From assembly GCF_900172265.1 (NCBI RefSeq), contig NZ_FWFK01000003.1, positions 62,001-126,000 of the forward strand: 64,000 nt of DNA. The letters are read 5' to 3'. The stretch comes from Roseivivax jejudonensis (lineage in GTDB: Bacteria; Pseudomonadota; Alphaproteobacteria; Rhodobacterales; Rhodobacteraceae). The notes under the pieces are model-generated. The model was not told where the DNA came from. It ran no database searches and saw only the letters and a list, made by a program, of their open reading frames with translations. The translations under genes were made by a program, and so were the position numbers. This document shows, in pieces, positions 9,141 through 18,469 of this stretch. The stretch's first letter is position 1. Each line of letters opens with the position of its first letter.

Positions 9141-10511
9141 TTACATCAACTTGCGGCGCCGTGTCACGCGAATATCGAGATCGGTGATCTTCTTTCTCAG
9201 CGTATTCCGGTTGATGCCGAGAAGGTCGGCGCATTTCGCCTGGTTGCCGCCCGTCGCCTCGAGCGCGATTTCGATCAGCGGCGCCTCCACTTCGCGCAGG
9301 ATCCTCGCGTAGAGCCCGGGCGGCGGCAGCATGTTGCCGTGCAGGTCGAAATACCGCCGCAGGTGCCGCGCGACCGACGTTCCCAGCTTCTCCGAATCGC
9401 CGCCCTTCAGGATCGGCTCCGTCTCCGGCTGGTTGCCGAGCACGGCCTCGACCTCTCCGCGCGTGATCTCGTCGGCCCGGCTGGTCAAGGAAAGCCGCCG
9501 CACCGCGTTCTCCAGCTGACGCACGTTGCCGGGCCAGGAATACGCGCGGAACAGCTCCGCGGCCTCCTCCGACAACCAGCGCTTCGGCCCGCCCTCGCGC
9601 TCGACGCGGGCAAGGAAATGGTCGGACAGAAGCGCGATGTCCTCCACCCGCTCGCGCAGCGACGGCACCGCGATCGTCGCCCCCGACAGCCGGTAATAGA
9701 GGTCGCGCCGGACGCGGCCTTCCTCCATCGCGTGCGCGAGGTCGATCTGGCTTGTCGCCATGAAGCGCGGCACGTGGTCTCCGGGCGCGTCCATCATCCG
9801 CACGATGCGCGCCTGCACCTCGTCGGGCGTGTCCGCGATCTCGTCGATCAGGAGCGTGCCGCCCTTGACCCGCGCGAGCACCCGCGCCGGGCCTTCGAGA
9901 TCGGCCAGTTCGGTCGAGGTGACGGTCACGAAGGGCAGCGTCCGCCGGTCCGAAAAGTCGTGAATGGCCTTTGCGATCAGCGACTTGCCGGTCCCGCTTT
10001 CACCGGTCACCAGAACCGGCAGGTCGGTGTTCATCACCTTGGCCACCAGCCGGTACAGTGCCTGCATCGCGGCGGTGCGCCCGACCAGCGGCAGCTCGTC
10101 CGGCGCGTCCGCGCCATGGGTCGGCTCCTCGCGCTTCGGCGCGCGATTGCGGTTGTCGAGCGCCCGCGCGGTCCGCTTCATCAGGTCCGGCAGGTCGAAC
10201 GGTTTCGGCAGGTAGTCGTAGGCCTCGGCCTCCGCGGCCTGGATCGCCGTCATGATCGTGTTCTGCGCCGAGATCACGATCACCGGCAGGTCGGGACGGT
10301 CCTGCTGGATCTTCGGCAGCATTTCCAGGCCGTTGCCGTCCGGCATGACCACGTCCGAGATCACCACGTCACCCTTGCCCTCGGCCACCCAGCGCATGAG
10401 CGTTGTCAGCGAGGATGTCGCGTGAACCTTGCAGCCCGCGCGCGTCAGCGCCTGCGTGAGCACCGTGCGGATCGTGCGGTCGTCGTCGGCGACCAGAACC
10501 GTGCCGTCCAT
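9141..10511 (-). CDS. ntrC: Nitrogen regulator NtrC lacking the sigma-54 contact loop
   Basis: This 456-residue response regulator has a receiver domain (phosphoacceptor D53, K103), an AAA+ domain (Walker A GESGTGKS 170-177; Walker B GTLLIDEI 218-225) and a C-terminal Fis-type helix-turn-helix (about 410-445). The GAFTGA loop is deleted: [18 protein letters not shown] spans the place where about 20 more residues would be expected. This agrees with Rhodobacter capsulatus NtrC, which is known to lack GAFTGA and to activate the housekeeping RNA polymerase. The start ATG shares its A with the ntrB stop (TGATG), so translation is coupled. Its kinase is NtrB. Confidence 0.95.
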   Translation of the reverse strand: MDGTVLVADDDRTIRTVLTQALTRAGCKVHATSSLTTLMRWVAEGKGDVVISDVVMPDGNGLEMLPKIQQDRPDLPVIVISAQNTIMTAIQAAEAEAYDYLPKPFDLPDLMKRTARALDNRNRAPKREEPTHGADAPDELPLVGRTAAMQALYRLVAKVMNTDLPVLVTGESGTGKSLIAKAIHDFSDRRTLPFVTVTSTELADLEGPARVLARVKGGTLLIDEIADTPDEVQARIVRMMDAPGDHVPRFMATSQIDLAHAMEEGRVRRDLYYRLSGATIAVPSLRERVEDIALLSDHFLARVEREGGPKRWLSEEAAELFRAYSWPGNVRQLENAVRRLSLTSRADEITRGEVEAVLGNQPETEPILKGGDSEKLGTSVARHLRRYFDLHGNMLPPPGLYARILREVEAPLIEIALEATGGNQAKCADLLGINRNTLRKKITDLDIRVTRRRKLM

Positions 10512-11596
10512 CAGTTTGTCTCCTTGGCATCGCGGGGGGCGCGCGGCAGCGAGATACGGAACCGTGTCCGCCCCGGCACGCTCTCGACGGAGATCCACCC
10601 GTCGTGGTCTGAAATGATCTTGGACACGAGCGCGAGGCCGAGCCCTGTGCCGTTCTCCTTGCCCGACACGAACGGGTCGAACACGTCGCCGCGGATGTCG
10701 TCCGGCAGGCCCGGACCGTCATCCTCGATCTCGATCTGCAGCGGCACCGACTGACCGCCGCCATCGGCGCGTCGCAGGCGGAAGCTGTGCTCGTAGAACG
10801 TCCGCAGGCGGATCTTGCCGCCGGATTTTGAATCAGCGGCTTCCGCCGCGTTCTTCAACAGGTTCAGCACCACCTGCAGCAGCTGGTCCGGGTCGCCCCG
10901 CGCCAGCGGCAGCGACGGGTCGTAATCCTCGATGATCTTCATGTGCCCGCCGAAGCCGAGCAGCGCAGAGCGCCGCGCCCGGTCCAGAACGTCATGGATG
11001 TTCACCGCGCGCATCTCGGGCGCCGACAGGTTGCCGAACTGCTCCACCTGTTCGAGCAGCTTCACCACCCGCCGTGTCTCGCCGACGATCAGGTCGGTCA
11101 GCTCCAGATCCTCCTTGGAGAGGTTCATCGAAAGGAGCTGCGCCGCGCCGGCGATCCCCGCCAACGGGTTCTTGATCTCGTGCGCGAGCATCTCGGCCAT
11201 GCCGATGGCGCTCTTGGCGGCGGACTTGACCGAATGGCTCTGCGTCATCCGCCCGGCAAGCTCGCGCGGCGAAATCAGCATGACCATCCAGCCCGGCTGC
11301 CCCGACACCGGCGCGATATGCAGCGAGCAGACGAGCGGCGGACGCGCCCCGGTGCCCACGTCGACGTCGTTGACGAACAGCGGCGTGCCCTGCCGGCGGG
11401 CGCGCTCGAGGCTCTCCTCGAGCGGCGCGTCGACGGCGAGCCGGTCCCAGATCGGCTGCCCCACCAGCCACTTGGCCGAGTTGTTCATGAAGCCTTCGGC
11501 GGCCGGGTTGAGATCCGCGATGCGGTCCGCCCCGTCGATCAGAACCGCCGGCACCGGCAGCGACGACCAGATGTCGGCCTGCGTGGACGCGCTCAT
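10511..11596 (-). CDS. ntrB: Nitrogen sensor kinase/phosphatase NtrB
   Basis: This 361-residue cytosolic kinase has an N-terminal PAS domain (about 10-110), a HisKA helix with phosphoacceptor H139 ([15 protein letters not shown]) and a HATPase domain ending the chain (DDGPGLP and GTGLGLALV motifs). NtrB senses nitrogen status through PII and sets phosphorylation of NtrC. There are no membrane helices, as expected. Its ATG overlaps the dusB stop by four bases and its stop overlaps ntrC, the normal alphaproteobacterial nifR3-ntrB-ntrC order. Confidence 0.95.
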   Translation of the reverse strand: MSASTQADIWSSLPVPAVLIDGADRIADLNPAAEGFMNNSAKWLVGQPIWDRLAVDAPLEESLERARRQGTPLFVNDVDVGTGARPPLVCSLHIAPVSGQPGWMVMLISPRELAGRMTQSHSVKSAAKSAIGMAEMLAHEIKNPLAGIAGAAQLLSMNLSKEDLELTDLIVGETRRVVKLLEQVEQFGNLSAPEMRAVNIHDVLDRARRSALLGFGGHMKIIEDYDPSLPLARGDPDQLLQVVLNLLKNAAEAADSKSGGKIRLRTFYEHSFRLRRADGGGQSVPLQIEIEDDGPGLPDDIRGDVFDPFVSGKENGTGLGLALVSKIISDHDGWISVESVPGRTRFRISLPRAPRDAKETN

Positions 11597-12576
11597 GCGG
11601 CGACCTGCCGGGCCGCGCCCACCGCCTCGGGCAACCGCGCCAGCACGGCGCCCGGGTCGGCCGCAGTCAGGATCTCGCGCCGCAGGCCCGCCGGCGTTCC
11701 GGCGTCATCCATGTACCAGCCGAGATGCTTGCGCGCGACGCGCACGCCCAGAGACATGCCGTAGAAGTCCAGCATCGCCTCGTAATGCCCTGAAACCATG
11801 TCGCTGAGGGCCGATCCCTGCGGCACGTCCGGCGCCCGGCCGGTCCCGAGTGCCGCCGCGATCCGCGCCAGCTGCCACGGCCGGCCCTGCGCGCCGCGGC
11901 CGATCATCACCCCCGCCGCGCCCGACAGGCGCAGCGCCTCGCGCGCGCTCGCGGCGTCCACGATGTCGCCGTTGGCGATCACCGGGACCGACACCGCGGA
12001 CGTGACCGCGCGGATCGCGTCCCAGTCGGCCGCGCCCTTGTAGAACTGGCAGCGCGTGCGCCCGTGGATCACGATCATCGCGACGCCCGCGCCCTCGGCG
12101 CGGCGCGCGAGATCCGCCGCGTTGAGGCAATCGGCGTCCCAGCCGAGCCGGGTCTTGAGCGTGACCGGCACCTCGACGGCCCCCGCCACGGCCTCGATCA
12201 GGCGCTGCGCGTGGTCGAGATCGCGCAGCAGCGCGGACCCCGAATATCCGCCCACGACCTTCTTGGCCGGGCAGCCCATGTTGATGTCGATGACCGCCGC
12301 GCCCTGCCCCGCGACCATGCGGGCCGCCTCGGCCATCCAGTGCGCATCGCGCCCCGCCAGCTGGACCGAGGTGTTCGCGGCGTCGATGCCGAGCTCGGCC
12401 TTCTCGCGCACCGCCCACTTGCCCTGCACCATTTCCTGGCTCGCGATCATCTCGGACACGACGAGCCCCGCTCCGAAGCCCGAGACGAGGCTTCGGAACG
12501 GCAGATCGGTGATGCCCGCAAGCGGCGCGAGGAGCACCGGCATCGAAAGGTCGCGCTGTCCGAGAGTGACGCTCAA
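11593..12576 (-). CDS. dusB: tRNA-dihydrouridine synthase DusB (NifR3)
   Basis: This 327-residue TIM-barrel flavoenzyme reduces uridines in the tRNA D loop. It opens with the FMN-binding LLAPLAGITDLPFR (15-28) and has the catalytic cysteine C102 in INMGCPAKKVVGG. The historic name nifR3 comes from its place at the head of the ntrBC operon. The start codon is TTG (12574-12576), supported by AAGGA eight bases upstream and by the alignment of the N-terminus with the family. It overlaps ntrB by four bases. The 184-base gap to the divergent ispD must hold promoters for both directions. Confidence 0.94.
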   Translation of the reverse strand: MSVTLGQRDLSMPVLLAPLAGITDLPFRSLVSGFGAGLVVSEMIASQEMVQGKWAVREKAELGIDAANTSVQLAGRDAHWMAEAARMVAGQGAAVIDINMGCPAKKVVGGYSGSALLRDLDHAQRLIEAVAGAVEVPVTLKTRLGWDADCLNAADLARRAEGAGVAMIVIHGRTRCQFYKGAADWDAIRAVTSAVSVPVIANGDIVDAASAREALRLSGAAGVMIGRGAQGRPWQLARIAAALGTGRAPDVPQGSALSDMVSGHYEAMLDFYGMSLGVRVARKHLGWYMDDAGTPAGLRREILTAADPGAVLARLPEAVGAARQVAA

Positions 12577-12760
12577 GCGATTATTCCTTGTGCACTGGGT
12601 TCCAGCTAACCCGCTCGCGTCAGGCGTTCAATTCTCGCCGCCGGTTCCGAACGCGCGAAAAAGAGCCAACGCCTAATTTTTAATCGCACGCGGCGCGGCG
12701 ATTGCGTGCCTCCCGCGCAGCCCCTAGAGAAGCGCTGACCGGAAAGGAAGCGCCCCCACC

Positions 12761-13441
12761 ATGCGTCACGCCGCCCTCATCGTCGCGGCCGGCCGCGGCA
12801 CGCGGGCCGGCGGCCCGCTCCCCAAGCAATGGCAGGAGGTGGCGGGCCAGAGCGTCGCGCGCTGGACGCTGCAGGCCTTCGCCCATCTCGACGCCCGCGT
12901 TCTGGTGATCCACCCCGAGGACCGCGCCCGCGCCGAGGCCGAGGCCGCCGGCCTCGACACCCGGATCGTGCCGGGCGGCGCCGACCGCGCGGCGTCGGTG
13001 CGCGCGGGGCTCGAGGCGCTGGTCGCCGCGGCGCCCGAGGCCGTCCTGATCCACGACGTCGCCCGGCCGGCGGTGCCGCGCACCGTCATAGACGCGGTGC
13101 TCGGCGCGCTCTCCGGCGCGCCCGGCGCGGCGCCGGCGCTGCCGGTGACCGACGCGCTGTGGCGCGGCGCGGACGGCCGCGTGGCAGCCAGCGTGCCGCG
13201 CGACGGTCTTTTTCGCGCGCAGACACCGCAGGGCTTCCGCTTCCGCGCGATCCTCGATGCGCACATGGCTCATCGCGGCGCCGCCGCCGACGACGTCGAG
13301 GTGGCGCGCGCCGCCGGGCTCGACGTGGCGATCGTGCCGGGATCCGAGGACAATCTGAAAATCACCGCGCCCGGCGACTTCGCCCGCGCCGCGCGGATTC
13401 TGGAGGACAGGCATGGATATACGGCTCGGGAACGGATTTGA
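12761..13441 (+). CDS. ispD: 2-C-methyl-D-erythritol 4-phosphate cytidylyltransferase IspD
   Basis: This 226-residue enzyme activates MEP with CTP in the non-mevalonate isoprenoid pathway. The nucleotide-binding loop [10 protein letters not shown] (9-18) followed by PKQW, the HDVARP motif and RAQTPQGF all fit IspD. GGAAAGGAAG lies upstream of the ATG. The last 29 bases overlap ispF in another frame, so the two are co-translated. Many alphaproteobacteria fuse the two into one IspDF protein; here they remain separate proteins. Confidence 0.95.
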   Translation: MRHAALIVAAGRGTRAGGPLPKQWQEVAGQSVARWTLQAFAHLDARVLVIHPEDRARAEAEAAGLDTRIVPGGADRAASVRAGLEALVAAAPEAVLIHDVARPAVPRTVIDAVLGALSGAPGAAPALPVTDALWRGADGRVAASVPRDGLFRAQTPQGFRFRAILDAHMAHRGAAADDVEVARAAGLDVAIVPGSEDNLKITAPGDFARAARILEDRHGYTARERI

Positions 13442-13892
13442 CGTGCATCGCTTTCGCGACGGCGACGGCGTGACACTCTGCGGCGTGCACGTGCCCCACG
13501 ATGCCGCGCTCGACGGGCATTCCGATGCCGACGTCGCGATGCACGCGCTGACGGACGCGATCTACGGCGCGCTGGCCGAGGGCGACATCGGAACGCACTT
13601 TCCGCCCTCCGACCCGCAATGGAAAGGCGCGGAAAGCCACGTGTTCCTGCGTCACGCGGTCGATCGCGCGGGCGCGCGCGGCTTCGCCCTGTCCAACCTC
13701 GACGTGACGATCATCTGCGAGATGCCCAAGGTCGGCCCCCATGCCGGCGCCATGCGCGCCGCGCTCGCGGGGATCACGGGCATCGACGCGTCCCGCGTGT
13801 CGGTCAAGGCGACGACCTCCGAACGCCTCGGCTTCACCGGCCGCGGCGAGGGGATCGCGGCGCTGGCCACCTGCGCGCTGGTGGCGGCATGA
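13413..13892 (+). CDS. ispF: 2-C-methyl-D-erythritol 2,4-cyclodiphosphate synthase IspF
   Basis: This 159-residue enzyme forms the cyclodiphosphate of the MEP pathway as a trimer. The zinc ligands are present: D10 and H12 in GFDVHRF and H44 in [11 protein letters not shown], with the [11 protein letters not shown] loop between. The C-terminal [19 protein letters not shown] is the family signature. It overlaps ispD by 29 bases and pgpA by four, which places it inside a tight ispD-ispF-pgpA-cinA operon. Confidence 0.96.
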   Translation: MDIRLGNGFDVHRFRDGDGVTLCGVHVPHDAALDGHSDADVAMHALTDAIYGALAEGDIGTHFPPSDPQWKGAESHVFLRHAVDRAGARGFALSNLDVTIICEMPKVGPHAGAMRAALAGITGIDASRVSVKATTSERLGFTGRGEGIAALATCALVAA

Positions 13893-14374
13893 GCCGCGCG
13901 GTCGCAACCCTCTTCGGCGTCGGCCTCCTGCGGCCCGCGCCCGGCACGTGGGGATCGCTCGCCGCGCTGCCGCTGTTCTGGGCGCTGCACGCGATCGGGG
14001 GGATCTGGCTGACGCTCGCGGCGACCGTCGCCGTCACGCTCGGCGGCGTCGCCATCGTCCGTGCCGCGACCCAAGGCGCGGACACGGACCCACCCGAGAT
14101 CGTCATCGACGAGGTCGCCGGCCAGTGGATCGCGCTCCTGCCGGTGTCCTACGGCGCGGCGTTTGCCGGTGTCGGCGTGCTCGCGCTCTGGCCCGGCTGG
14201 GTCGTGGGGTTTGCGGCATTCCGCCTCTTCGACATCCGCAAACCGTGGCTCGTCGGCCGCGCGGACCGCATGGGCGGCCCCTGGGGCGTGATGCTGGACG
14301 ATGTCGTCGCCGGGATCCTCGCCGCGCTGGTGGTGATCGTCTCGGGCGCGGTCTACCACGTGGTGCTGATGTGA
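13889..14374 (+). CDS. pgpA: Phosphatidylglycerophosphatase A
   Basis: This 161-residue inner-membrane enzyme removes the phosphate from phosphatidylglycerophosphate in phospholipid synthesis. [16 protein letters not shown] (13-28) and the acidic catalytic segment [11 protein letters not shown] (70-80) are the PgpA hallmarks, with hydrophobic helices around 40-58 and in the C-terminal half. The start ATG overlaps the ispF stop (ATGA), and its own stop overlaps the GTG start of cinA. Confidence 0.93.
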   Translation: MSRAVATLFGVGLLRPAPGTWGSLAALPLFWALHAIGGIWLTLAATVAVTLGGVAIVRAATQGADTDPPEIVIDEVAGQWIALLPVSYGAAFAGVGVLALWPGWVVGFAAFRLFDIRKPWLVGRADRMGGPWGVMLDDVVAGILAALVVIVSGAVYHVVLM

Positions 14375-14853
14375 CCGGGCACGAGGAAGCCGCCGAGGCG
14401 ATCCGCCGCGCCGCCACCGACCGCGGCCTGACGGTGACGGCGGCCGAAAGCTGCACCGGCGGCATGGTCGCCGCCGCGCTCACCGACGTCGCCGGCTCCT
14501 CGGCGATCTTCGAGCGGGGCTACGTCACCTATTCGAACGCCGCGAAGTCCGAGATGCTGGGCGTGTCGCCCGACACGCTGGCGGCGCATGGCGCGGTGTC
14601 CGAACCGGTGGTCCGCGAGATGGCGCAAGGCGCGCGCGACCTCGCGCGCGCCGACATCGCCGTCGCGATCAGCGGGATCGCCGGGCCCGGCGGATCCGAC
14701 ACGAAGCCCGAGGGCCGGGTCTGCTTCGCGCTCGCAACCGACCGCGGCACGGATGTCGAGACGGTGGAGTTCGGCGCACTCGGCCGGGCGGCGGTGCGCG
14801 CGGCGGCGCGCGATCGCGCGCTCGCGCTCATCCGCGCCGCGCTCGAGACCTGA
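14371..14853 (+). CDS. CinA-family nicotinamide-nucleotide amidohydrolase (PncC)
   Basis: This 160-residue protein consists only of the CinA C-terminal domain. TAAESCTGG (23-31), YVTYSN (51-56) and SGIAGPGGSDTKPEG are the signature motifs. Stand-alone members such as PncC deamidate nicotinamide mononucleotide in NAD salvage. The start is GTG (14371-14373) in a GTGA overlap with pgpA; this gives the expected N-terminus, and the longer upstream frame runs antiparallel to real coding sequence. It ends three bases before the convergent COQ10-like gene. Confidence 0.9.
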   Translation: MTGHEEAAEAIRRAATDRGLTVTAAESCTGGMVAAALTDVAGSSAIFERGYVTYSNAAKSEMLGVSPDTLAAHGAVSEPVVREMAQGARDLARADIAVAISGIAGPGGSDTKPEGRVCFALATDRGTDVETVEFGALGRAAVRAAARDRALALIRAALET

Positions 14854-14856
14854 TCC

Positions 14857-15300
14857 TCAGCCGTAGAGCTGTGCCGCGCGCCGTTCGAAGGCGCGCACGA
14901 TTCGCTGCATCGCGTCGTTGAACACGACCCCGATGATCGAGCGCAGCATGGCGTTCTTGAACTCGAAATCGACGAAGAACGACACTTCCACGCCGCCCTC
15001 CACGTCCTTGAAATGCCAGCGACTTTCCATGTAGCGGAATGGCCCGTCGATATACTCGGTGTCGATCGTCCGGCTTTCGGGCCAGAGCGTCACCTTCGAG
15101 CCGAAGCGTTCGCGGAAGACGCGGAACGAGATCACGAGATCCGCCTGCATCACTGTGTGGTCGCCGTGATCCTCCGTGGAGCGCACGCGCGCGGCGGCGC
15201 ACCAGGGCAGGAATTCGGGGTACGAACCGACATCGGCGACGAGATCGTACATCTGGTCTGCCGTATACGGCAGCACCTTCGTTTCGGAATGGGTCGTCAT
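14857..15300 (-). CDS. SRPBCC/START-fold protein of the COQ10/RatA family
   Basis: This 147-residue protein has the COQ10/RatA sequence pattern: [23 protein letters not shown] (written in parts: [13 protein letters not shown], then SYPEFLPWC) near the N-terminus, [11 protein letters not shown] in the middle and [16 protein letters not shown] near the end. Relatives bind ubiquinone or its precursors and support respiration; the E. coli relative RatA was described as inhibiting ribosome association. In alphaproteobacteria the quinone role is the better guess. It is divergent from hpt, with 72 bases between the starts. The ribosome site is weak. Confidence 0.88.
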   Translation of the reverse strand: MTTHSETKVLPYTADQMYDLVADVGSYPEFLPWCAAARVRSTEDHGDHTVMQADLVISFRVFRERFGSKVTLWPESRTIDTEYIDGPFRYMESRWHFKDVEGGVEVSFFVDFEFKNAMLRSIIGVVFNDAMQRIVRAFERRAAQLYG

Positions 15301-15372
15301 GGCCGGTCCGGTGATCTGCGTGACAGTGCGGGTCCATGTCGTATGGTGCGCACGGAAAATCAAGGGAATCCC

Positions 15373-15912
15373 ATGACCACGCGACCCTATGTCATCGACG
15401 AGATGATCTCGGCCAAGTCGATCGCCGCCAAGGTCGAAAGCCTCGCGCGCGAGATCGCGTCGGAGTTCCGCGACACCGAACAGCTCGTGGTCGTCGGGCT
15501 GCTGCGCGGCTCGTTCATCTTCATCGCCGACCTCGTGCGCGAGCTGAAGCTGCCGGTCGAGGTCGATTTCCTCGAGGTCTCGTCCTACGGCAACGCGATG
15601 GAATCGAGCCGCGAGGTCCGGATCCTGAAGGATCTGCGCACCGGCGTGGAGGGGCGCGACGTTCTCGTGGTCGAGGATATCGTCGACACCGGCCACACCC
15701 TGCGACACGTGGTCAACCTGCTGCAGTCCCGCGGCCCGCGCCGCCTGCGGACCATCGCGCTTCTCGACAAGCCGTCCCGCCGGGAAACCGACATCAAGGC
15801 CGACTGGACCGGGTTCGAGATCCCCGACGAGTTCGTGGTGGGCTACGGCATCGATTACGCGCAGCGCGACCGCAACCTGCCGCATATCGGCAAGGTCCGG
15901 TTCACCGAATGA
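15373..15912 (+). CDS. hpt: Hypoxanthine phosphoribosyltransferase
   Basis: This 179-residue purine salvage enzyme attaches PRPP-derived ribose phosphate to hypoxanthine (and probably guanine). The PRPP-binding loop [11 protein letters not shown] (99-109) and the early [13 protein letters not shown] block are clear, and the length fits the family. AGGGA lies just upstream of the ATG at 15373. The stop overlaps the start of the 59-residue membrane protein by four bases. Adenine deaminase, which makes hypoxanthine, is encoded nearby at 18470-20164, so the two could work in sequence. Confidence 0.93.
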   Translation: MTTRPYVIDEMISAKSIAAKVESLAREIASEFRDTEQLVVVGLLRGSFIFIADLVRELKLPVEVDFLEVSSYGNAMESSREVRILKDLRTGVEGRDVLVVEDIVDTGHTLRHVVNLLQSRGPRRLRTIALLDKPSRRETDIKADWTGFEIPDEFVVGYGIDYAQRDRNLPHIGKVRFTE

Positions 15913-16088
15913 ATCTGCACTGGCTCATGCGGATGCGCCGCTGGGCGCAGAATCCGCCGTCGTGGAAGATGGTGAAGTTCGTCTTCGCCATCATCGCGAT
16001 CTGCGCGGCGCTTTTCTCGGTCGAACGCTATGTCGGCCTGCCCGAATGGATGAACGCGGCGCCCCGCGGACCGATGCGCCTGCCCTGA
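15909..16088 (+). CDS. 59-residue single-span membrane protein
   Basis: The start ATG overlaps the hpt stop (ATGA), so it is probably translationally coupled. Residues 1-20 are rich in arginine, tryptophan and methionine; residues about 21-41 ([19 protein letters not shown]) form one membrane helix; the tail is proline-rich. I recognise no domain. The positive N-terminus suggests that it stays in the cytoplasm. Its coupling to hpt and the plausible membrane helix make it a real gene; function is unknown. Confidence 0.75.
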   Translation: MNLHWLMRMRRWAQNPPSWKMVKFVFAIIAICAALFSVERYVGLPEWMNAAPRGPMRLP

Positions 16089-16090
16089 CC

Positions 16091-17368
16091 TCAGGCCGCG
16101 GCGGGTGCCCCATCCGGCCGCAGCCGCGCGGCGCCGAGCGCCGATACCCCGAGAAAGATCGCGGCCGTCATCAGGCAGAGCCCGACCCCGCCGATCTGGT
16201 AGGTCAGCCCCGACGCGAGCGTGCCCAGAAGCCGCCCGGCGGCGTTGGCCATGTAGTAGAAGCCCACATCCATCGTCACGCGCTCGCCGCTCGTGAAGTG
16301 CAGGATCAGGTAGGAATGGAGCGACGAGTTCACCGCGAACACAGCGCCGAAGACCAGCAGCCCTGCGATCAGGGCGGCGGTTGTGACCGTGCTCTCCCCC
16401 CGGGTCCAGACGACGAGGGCGAGGATCGCAGGAATGGCGATCAGTGCCACGACCCAGCCGCGCGCCGCGGACACAAGCTCGCCCTCGGGCCGCGTGTCGG
16501 CGCGCAGCAGCTTCGGCGCCCAGGCCTGCACACCGCCATAGAGGATCGTCCAGACCGCCATGAACGTCCCGATCACGAAGAAGGCAAAGCGCGTGCCCTC
16601 CTCCGTCCCGTCCGACAACACGGCGTAGAAGTAGATCGGGATCCCGACAACGAACCATACGTCGCGCGCGCCGAAGAGGAACACCCGCGCGGCCGAGAGC
16701 CAGTTGACGTTGGCATCCTTGGAAAAGACCTCGCGGAACTTGGCCTCCTTGCGCCCCTTGGGCAGGCCGGACGGCATCTTCAGCGCGATGGCGGCAAAGA
16801 TCACCGCCAACACGACCGCCATGCCGATGACCGAGGCCGTGAACCCGGCCAGGGCGAGGAGCCCGGCCCCGAGCAGGAAGCCCAGGCCCTTCACGGCGTT
16901 CTTCGACCCGGTCAGCACCGCGACCCAGCGGAAAAGTCCGCCGCGCGCCTTCGGCGCCAGGAGCTTGACCGCGCTCTTCGACGACATCTTGGCCAGGTCC
17001 TTGGCGACGCCAGACGCGCCCTGCACCGCCATCACGTAGACGACGGACATCCCCACGGCCCAGGACGGATCGAGTTGCGCGAGGGCGATCAGCGCGACGA
17101 TCTGCAGCCCGAGCCCGGCATAGAGCGTCGAGGTCAGCCCGAACCGCGCCGCGATCCAGCCGGCCGACAGGTTCGTGACGATGCCCGCAAGCTCGTAGAG
17201 GATGAACAGGTAGGCCAGCTGCACCGGCGAGAAGCCGAGCGTGTGGAAATGCAGCAGCACGAGCATCCGCAACGCGCCGTCGGTCAGCATGAATGCCCAG
17301 TAGGCCGCCGTGACGGCGATGTAGGCCGAGAGGCCCTCCGGCCGGTCCTCGCGCGCCGCGTCTGTCAC
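16091..17368 (-). CDS. arsJ: Organoarsenical efflux transporter ArsJ (MFS)
   Basis: This 425-residue major facilitator protein has about 11-12 helices. The segment [20 protein letters not shown] near the N-terminus, [14 protein letters not shown] and [17 protein letters not shown] are typical of ArsJ. ArsJ exports 1-arseno-3-phosphoglycerate, which the partner GAPDH makes from arsenate and glyceraldehyde 3-phosphate; the product falls apart outside, giving net arsenate efflux. The GTG start (17366-17368) overlaps the GAPDH stop as GTGA, which supports the pairing. It ends two bases before the convergent 59-residue protein gene. The ArsJ name rests on the motif match and the GAPDH neighbour. 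Confidence 0.88.
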   Translation of the reverse strand: MTDAAREDRPEGLSAYIAVTAAYWAFMLTDGALRMLVLLHFHTLGFSPVQLAYLFILYELAGIVTNLSAGWIAARFGLTSTLYAGLGLQIVALIALAQLDPSWAVGMSVVYVMAVQGASGVAKDLAKMSSKSAVKLLAPKARGGLFRWVAVLTGSKNAVKGLGFLLGAGLLALAGFTASVIGMAVVLAVIFAAIALKMPSGLPKGRKEAKFREVFSKDANVNWLSAARVFLFGARDVWFVVGIPIYFYAVLSDGTEEGTRFAFFVIGTFMAVWTILYGGVQAWAPKLLRADTRPEGELVSAARGWVVALIAIPAILALVVWTRGESTVTTAALIAGLLVFGAVFAVNSSLHSYLILHFTSGERVTMDVGFYYMANAAGRLLGTLASGLTYQIGGVGLCLMTAAIFLGVSALGAARLRPDGAPAAA

Positions 17369-18366
17369 AGCCGGTCTCCCACCATGCGGGCGATGTCCAC
17401 CAGTCGGTGCGCGTAGCCCATCTCGTTGTCGTACCACGCGTAGACCTTCACCTGCGTGCCGTTGACGACCATCGTGGACGGCGCGTCCACGATCGAGGAT
17501 CGCGTGTCGTTCACGTAATCGGCCGACACCAGCGGCCGCTCCTCGAACCCGAGGATGCCGGCCAGCGGCGCGGTCTCCGCGGCCGCCTTCAGGAAGCCGT
17601 TGACCTCCTCGGCGTCTGTCGCGCGCTCCACCTCGAAGACGCAGTCGGTGATCGACGCGTTCAGAAGCGGCACGCGCACGGCGTGGCCGTTCAGCCGCCC
17701 CGTCAGCTCGGGGTAGATCTGCGTGATCGCGGTCGCGCTGCCGGTCGTCGTGGGGATCAGCGAATTGAGCGCCGAGCGGGCGCGGCGCAGGTCCTTTGCC
17801 GGCCGGTCCACCATCGTCTGCGTGTTGGTCACGTCGTGAATCGTCGTGATGCTGCCGTGCTTTATGCCGAGTTTTTCATGGATCACCTTCACCACTGGCG
17901 CGAGGCAGTTGGTGGTGCAGCTCGCGGCCGAGACGAGGTCGTGGCGCGCCGGATCGTAGATGTCGTGGTTGATCCCGAAAACGATGTTCGCCGCCTCCGC
18001 GTCCTTGACCGGCGCCGACACGACGACCTTCTTCGCGCCGCCGTCGAAATACGGGCGCGTCTTGGCCGCCGTCTTGAACACCCCGGTGCAGTCGATCACC
18101 ACGTCCACCCCGTCGAGGGGCAGCCGCGCGGGATCGGTCTCCGACAGCATCGGGATGCGTGTGCCGTCGATCGTCACGCTGTTCGCGTCCGAGCCAAAGC
18201 GCGCGTTCCAGCGCCCGTGCACGGTGTCGAACTCCAGTAGATGCGCGTGCATCGCCGGATCGCCGACCGCGTCGTTCATCCAGGCGATGTCGAGCCCAGC
18301 CTCCAGCATCGGCCTCAGCGCCAGCTTGCCGATCCGGCCGAGCCCGTTCAGTGCGTATGTGGTCAT
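17365..18366 (-). CDS. ArsJ-associated glyceraldehyde-3-phosphate dehydrogenase
   Basis: This 333-residue enzyme has the GAPDH fold: NAD site [13 protein letters not shown] (7-19), catalytic C150 in [12 protein letters not shown], the general-base histidine H177 in [11 protein letters not shown], and the anion-site segment [16 protein letters not shown]. It is slightly divergent from glycolytic GAPDH (LALRP rather than the usual LVLRA type) and is coupled by a 4-base overlap to arsJ. Its expected role is to use arsenate in place of phosphate, making 1-arseno-3-phosphoglycerate for export. A 26-base palindrome lies 60 bases upstream. A role in central glycolysis is less likely, because the gene sits alone with arsJ. 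Confidence 0.88.
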   Translation of the reverse strand: MTTYALNGLGRIGKLALRPMLEAGLDIAWMNDAVGDPAMHAHLLEFDTVHGRWNARFGSDANSVTIDGTRIPMLSETDPARLPLDGVDVVIDCTGVFKTAAKTRPYFDGGAKKVVVSAPVKDAEAANIVFGINHDIYDPARHDLVSAASCTTNCLAPVVKVIHEKLGIKHGSITTIHDVTNTQTMVDRPAKDLRRARSALNSLIPTTTGSATAITQIYPELTGRLNGHAVRVPLLNASITDCVFEVERATDAEEVNGFLKAAAETAPLAGILGFEERPLVSADYVNDTRSSIVDAPSTMVVNGTQVKVYAWYDNEMGYAHRLVDIARMVGDRL

Positions 18367-18425
18367 ACGAGATCCATACCGTGACGATGTGCAGCACAGA
18401 TGACACGCGCGCCGCGCCATCCTTC

Positions 18426-18451
18426 GTTATTTCGGCAATTACCGAAATAAC
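18426..18451. promoter_or_regulatory. Palindromic operator upstream of GAPDH-arsJ
   Basis: GTTATTTCGG (18426-18435) and CCGAAATAAC (18442-18451) are perfect 10-base complements around a 6-base centre, CAATTA. The block is AT-rich in a GC-rich region and lies 60 bases upstream of the GAPDH start, beyond the 3' end of the adenine deaminase gene, so it belongs to the arsJ operon promoter. Size and symmetry suit a dimeric repressor of the ArsR type, but no arsR is in the window. Confidence 0.7.
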
Positions 18452-18469
18452 ATCGCCTCTGCAAGTGCC

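Noticed and set aside
5264-9187. Open frame of 1307 codons on the plus strand
   Set aside because: It lies fully antisense to ntrX and ntrY, which have complete family motifs. Its product is rich in R, H, Q and L with no domain, as expected for the reverse strand of GC-rich genes.
17365-18366. GAPDH as the glycolytic enzyme
   Set aside because: It overlaps arsJ, sits alone from other glycolytic genes, and has an isolated palindromic promoter; arsenate export is the better explanation.
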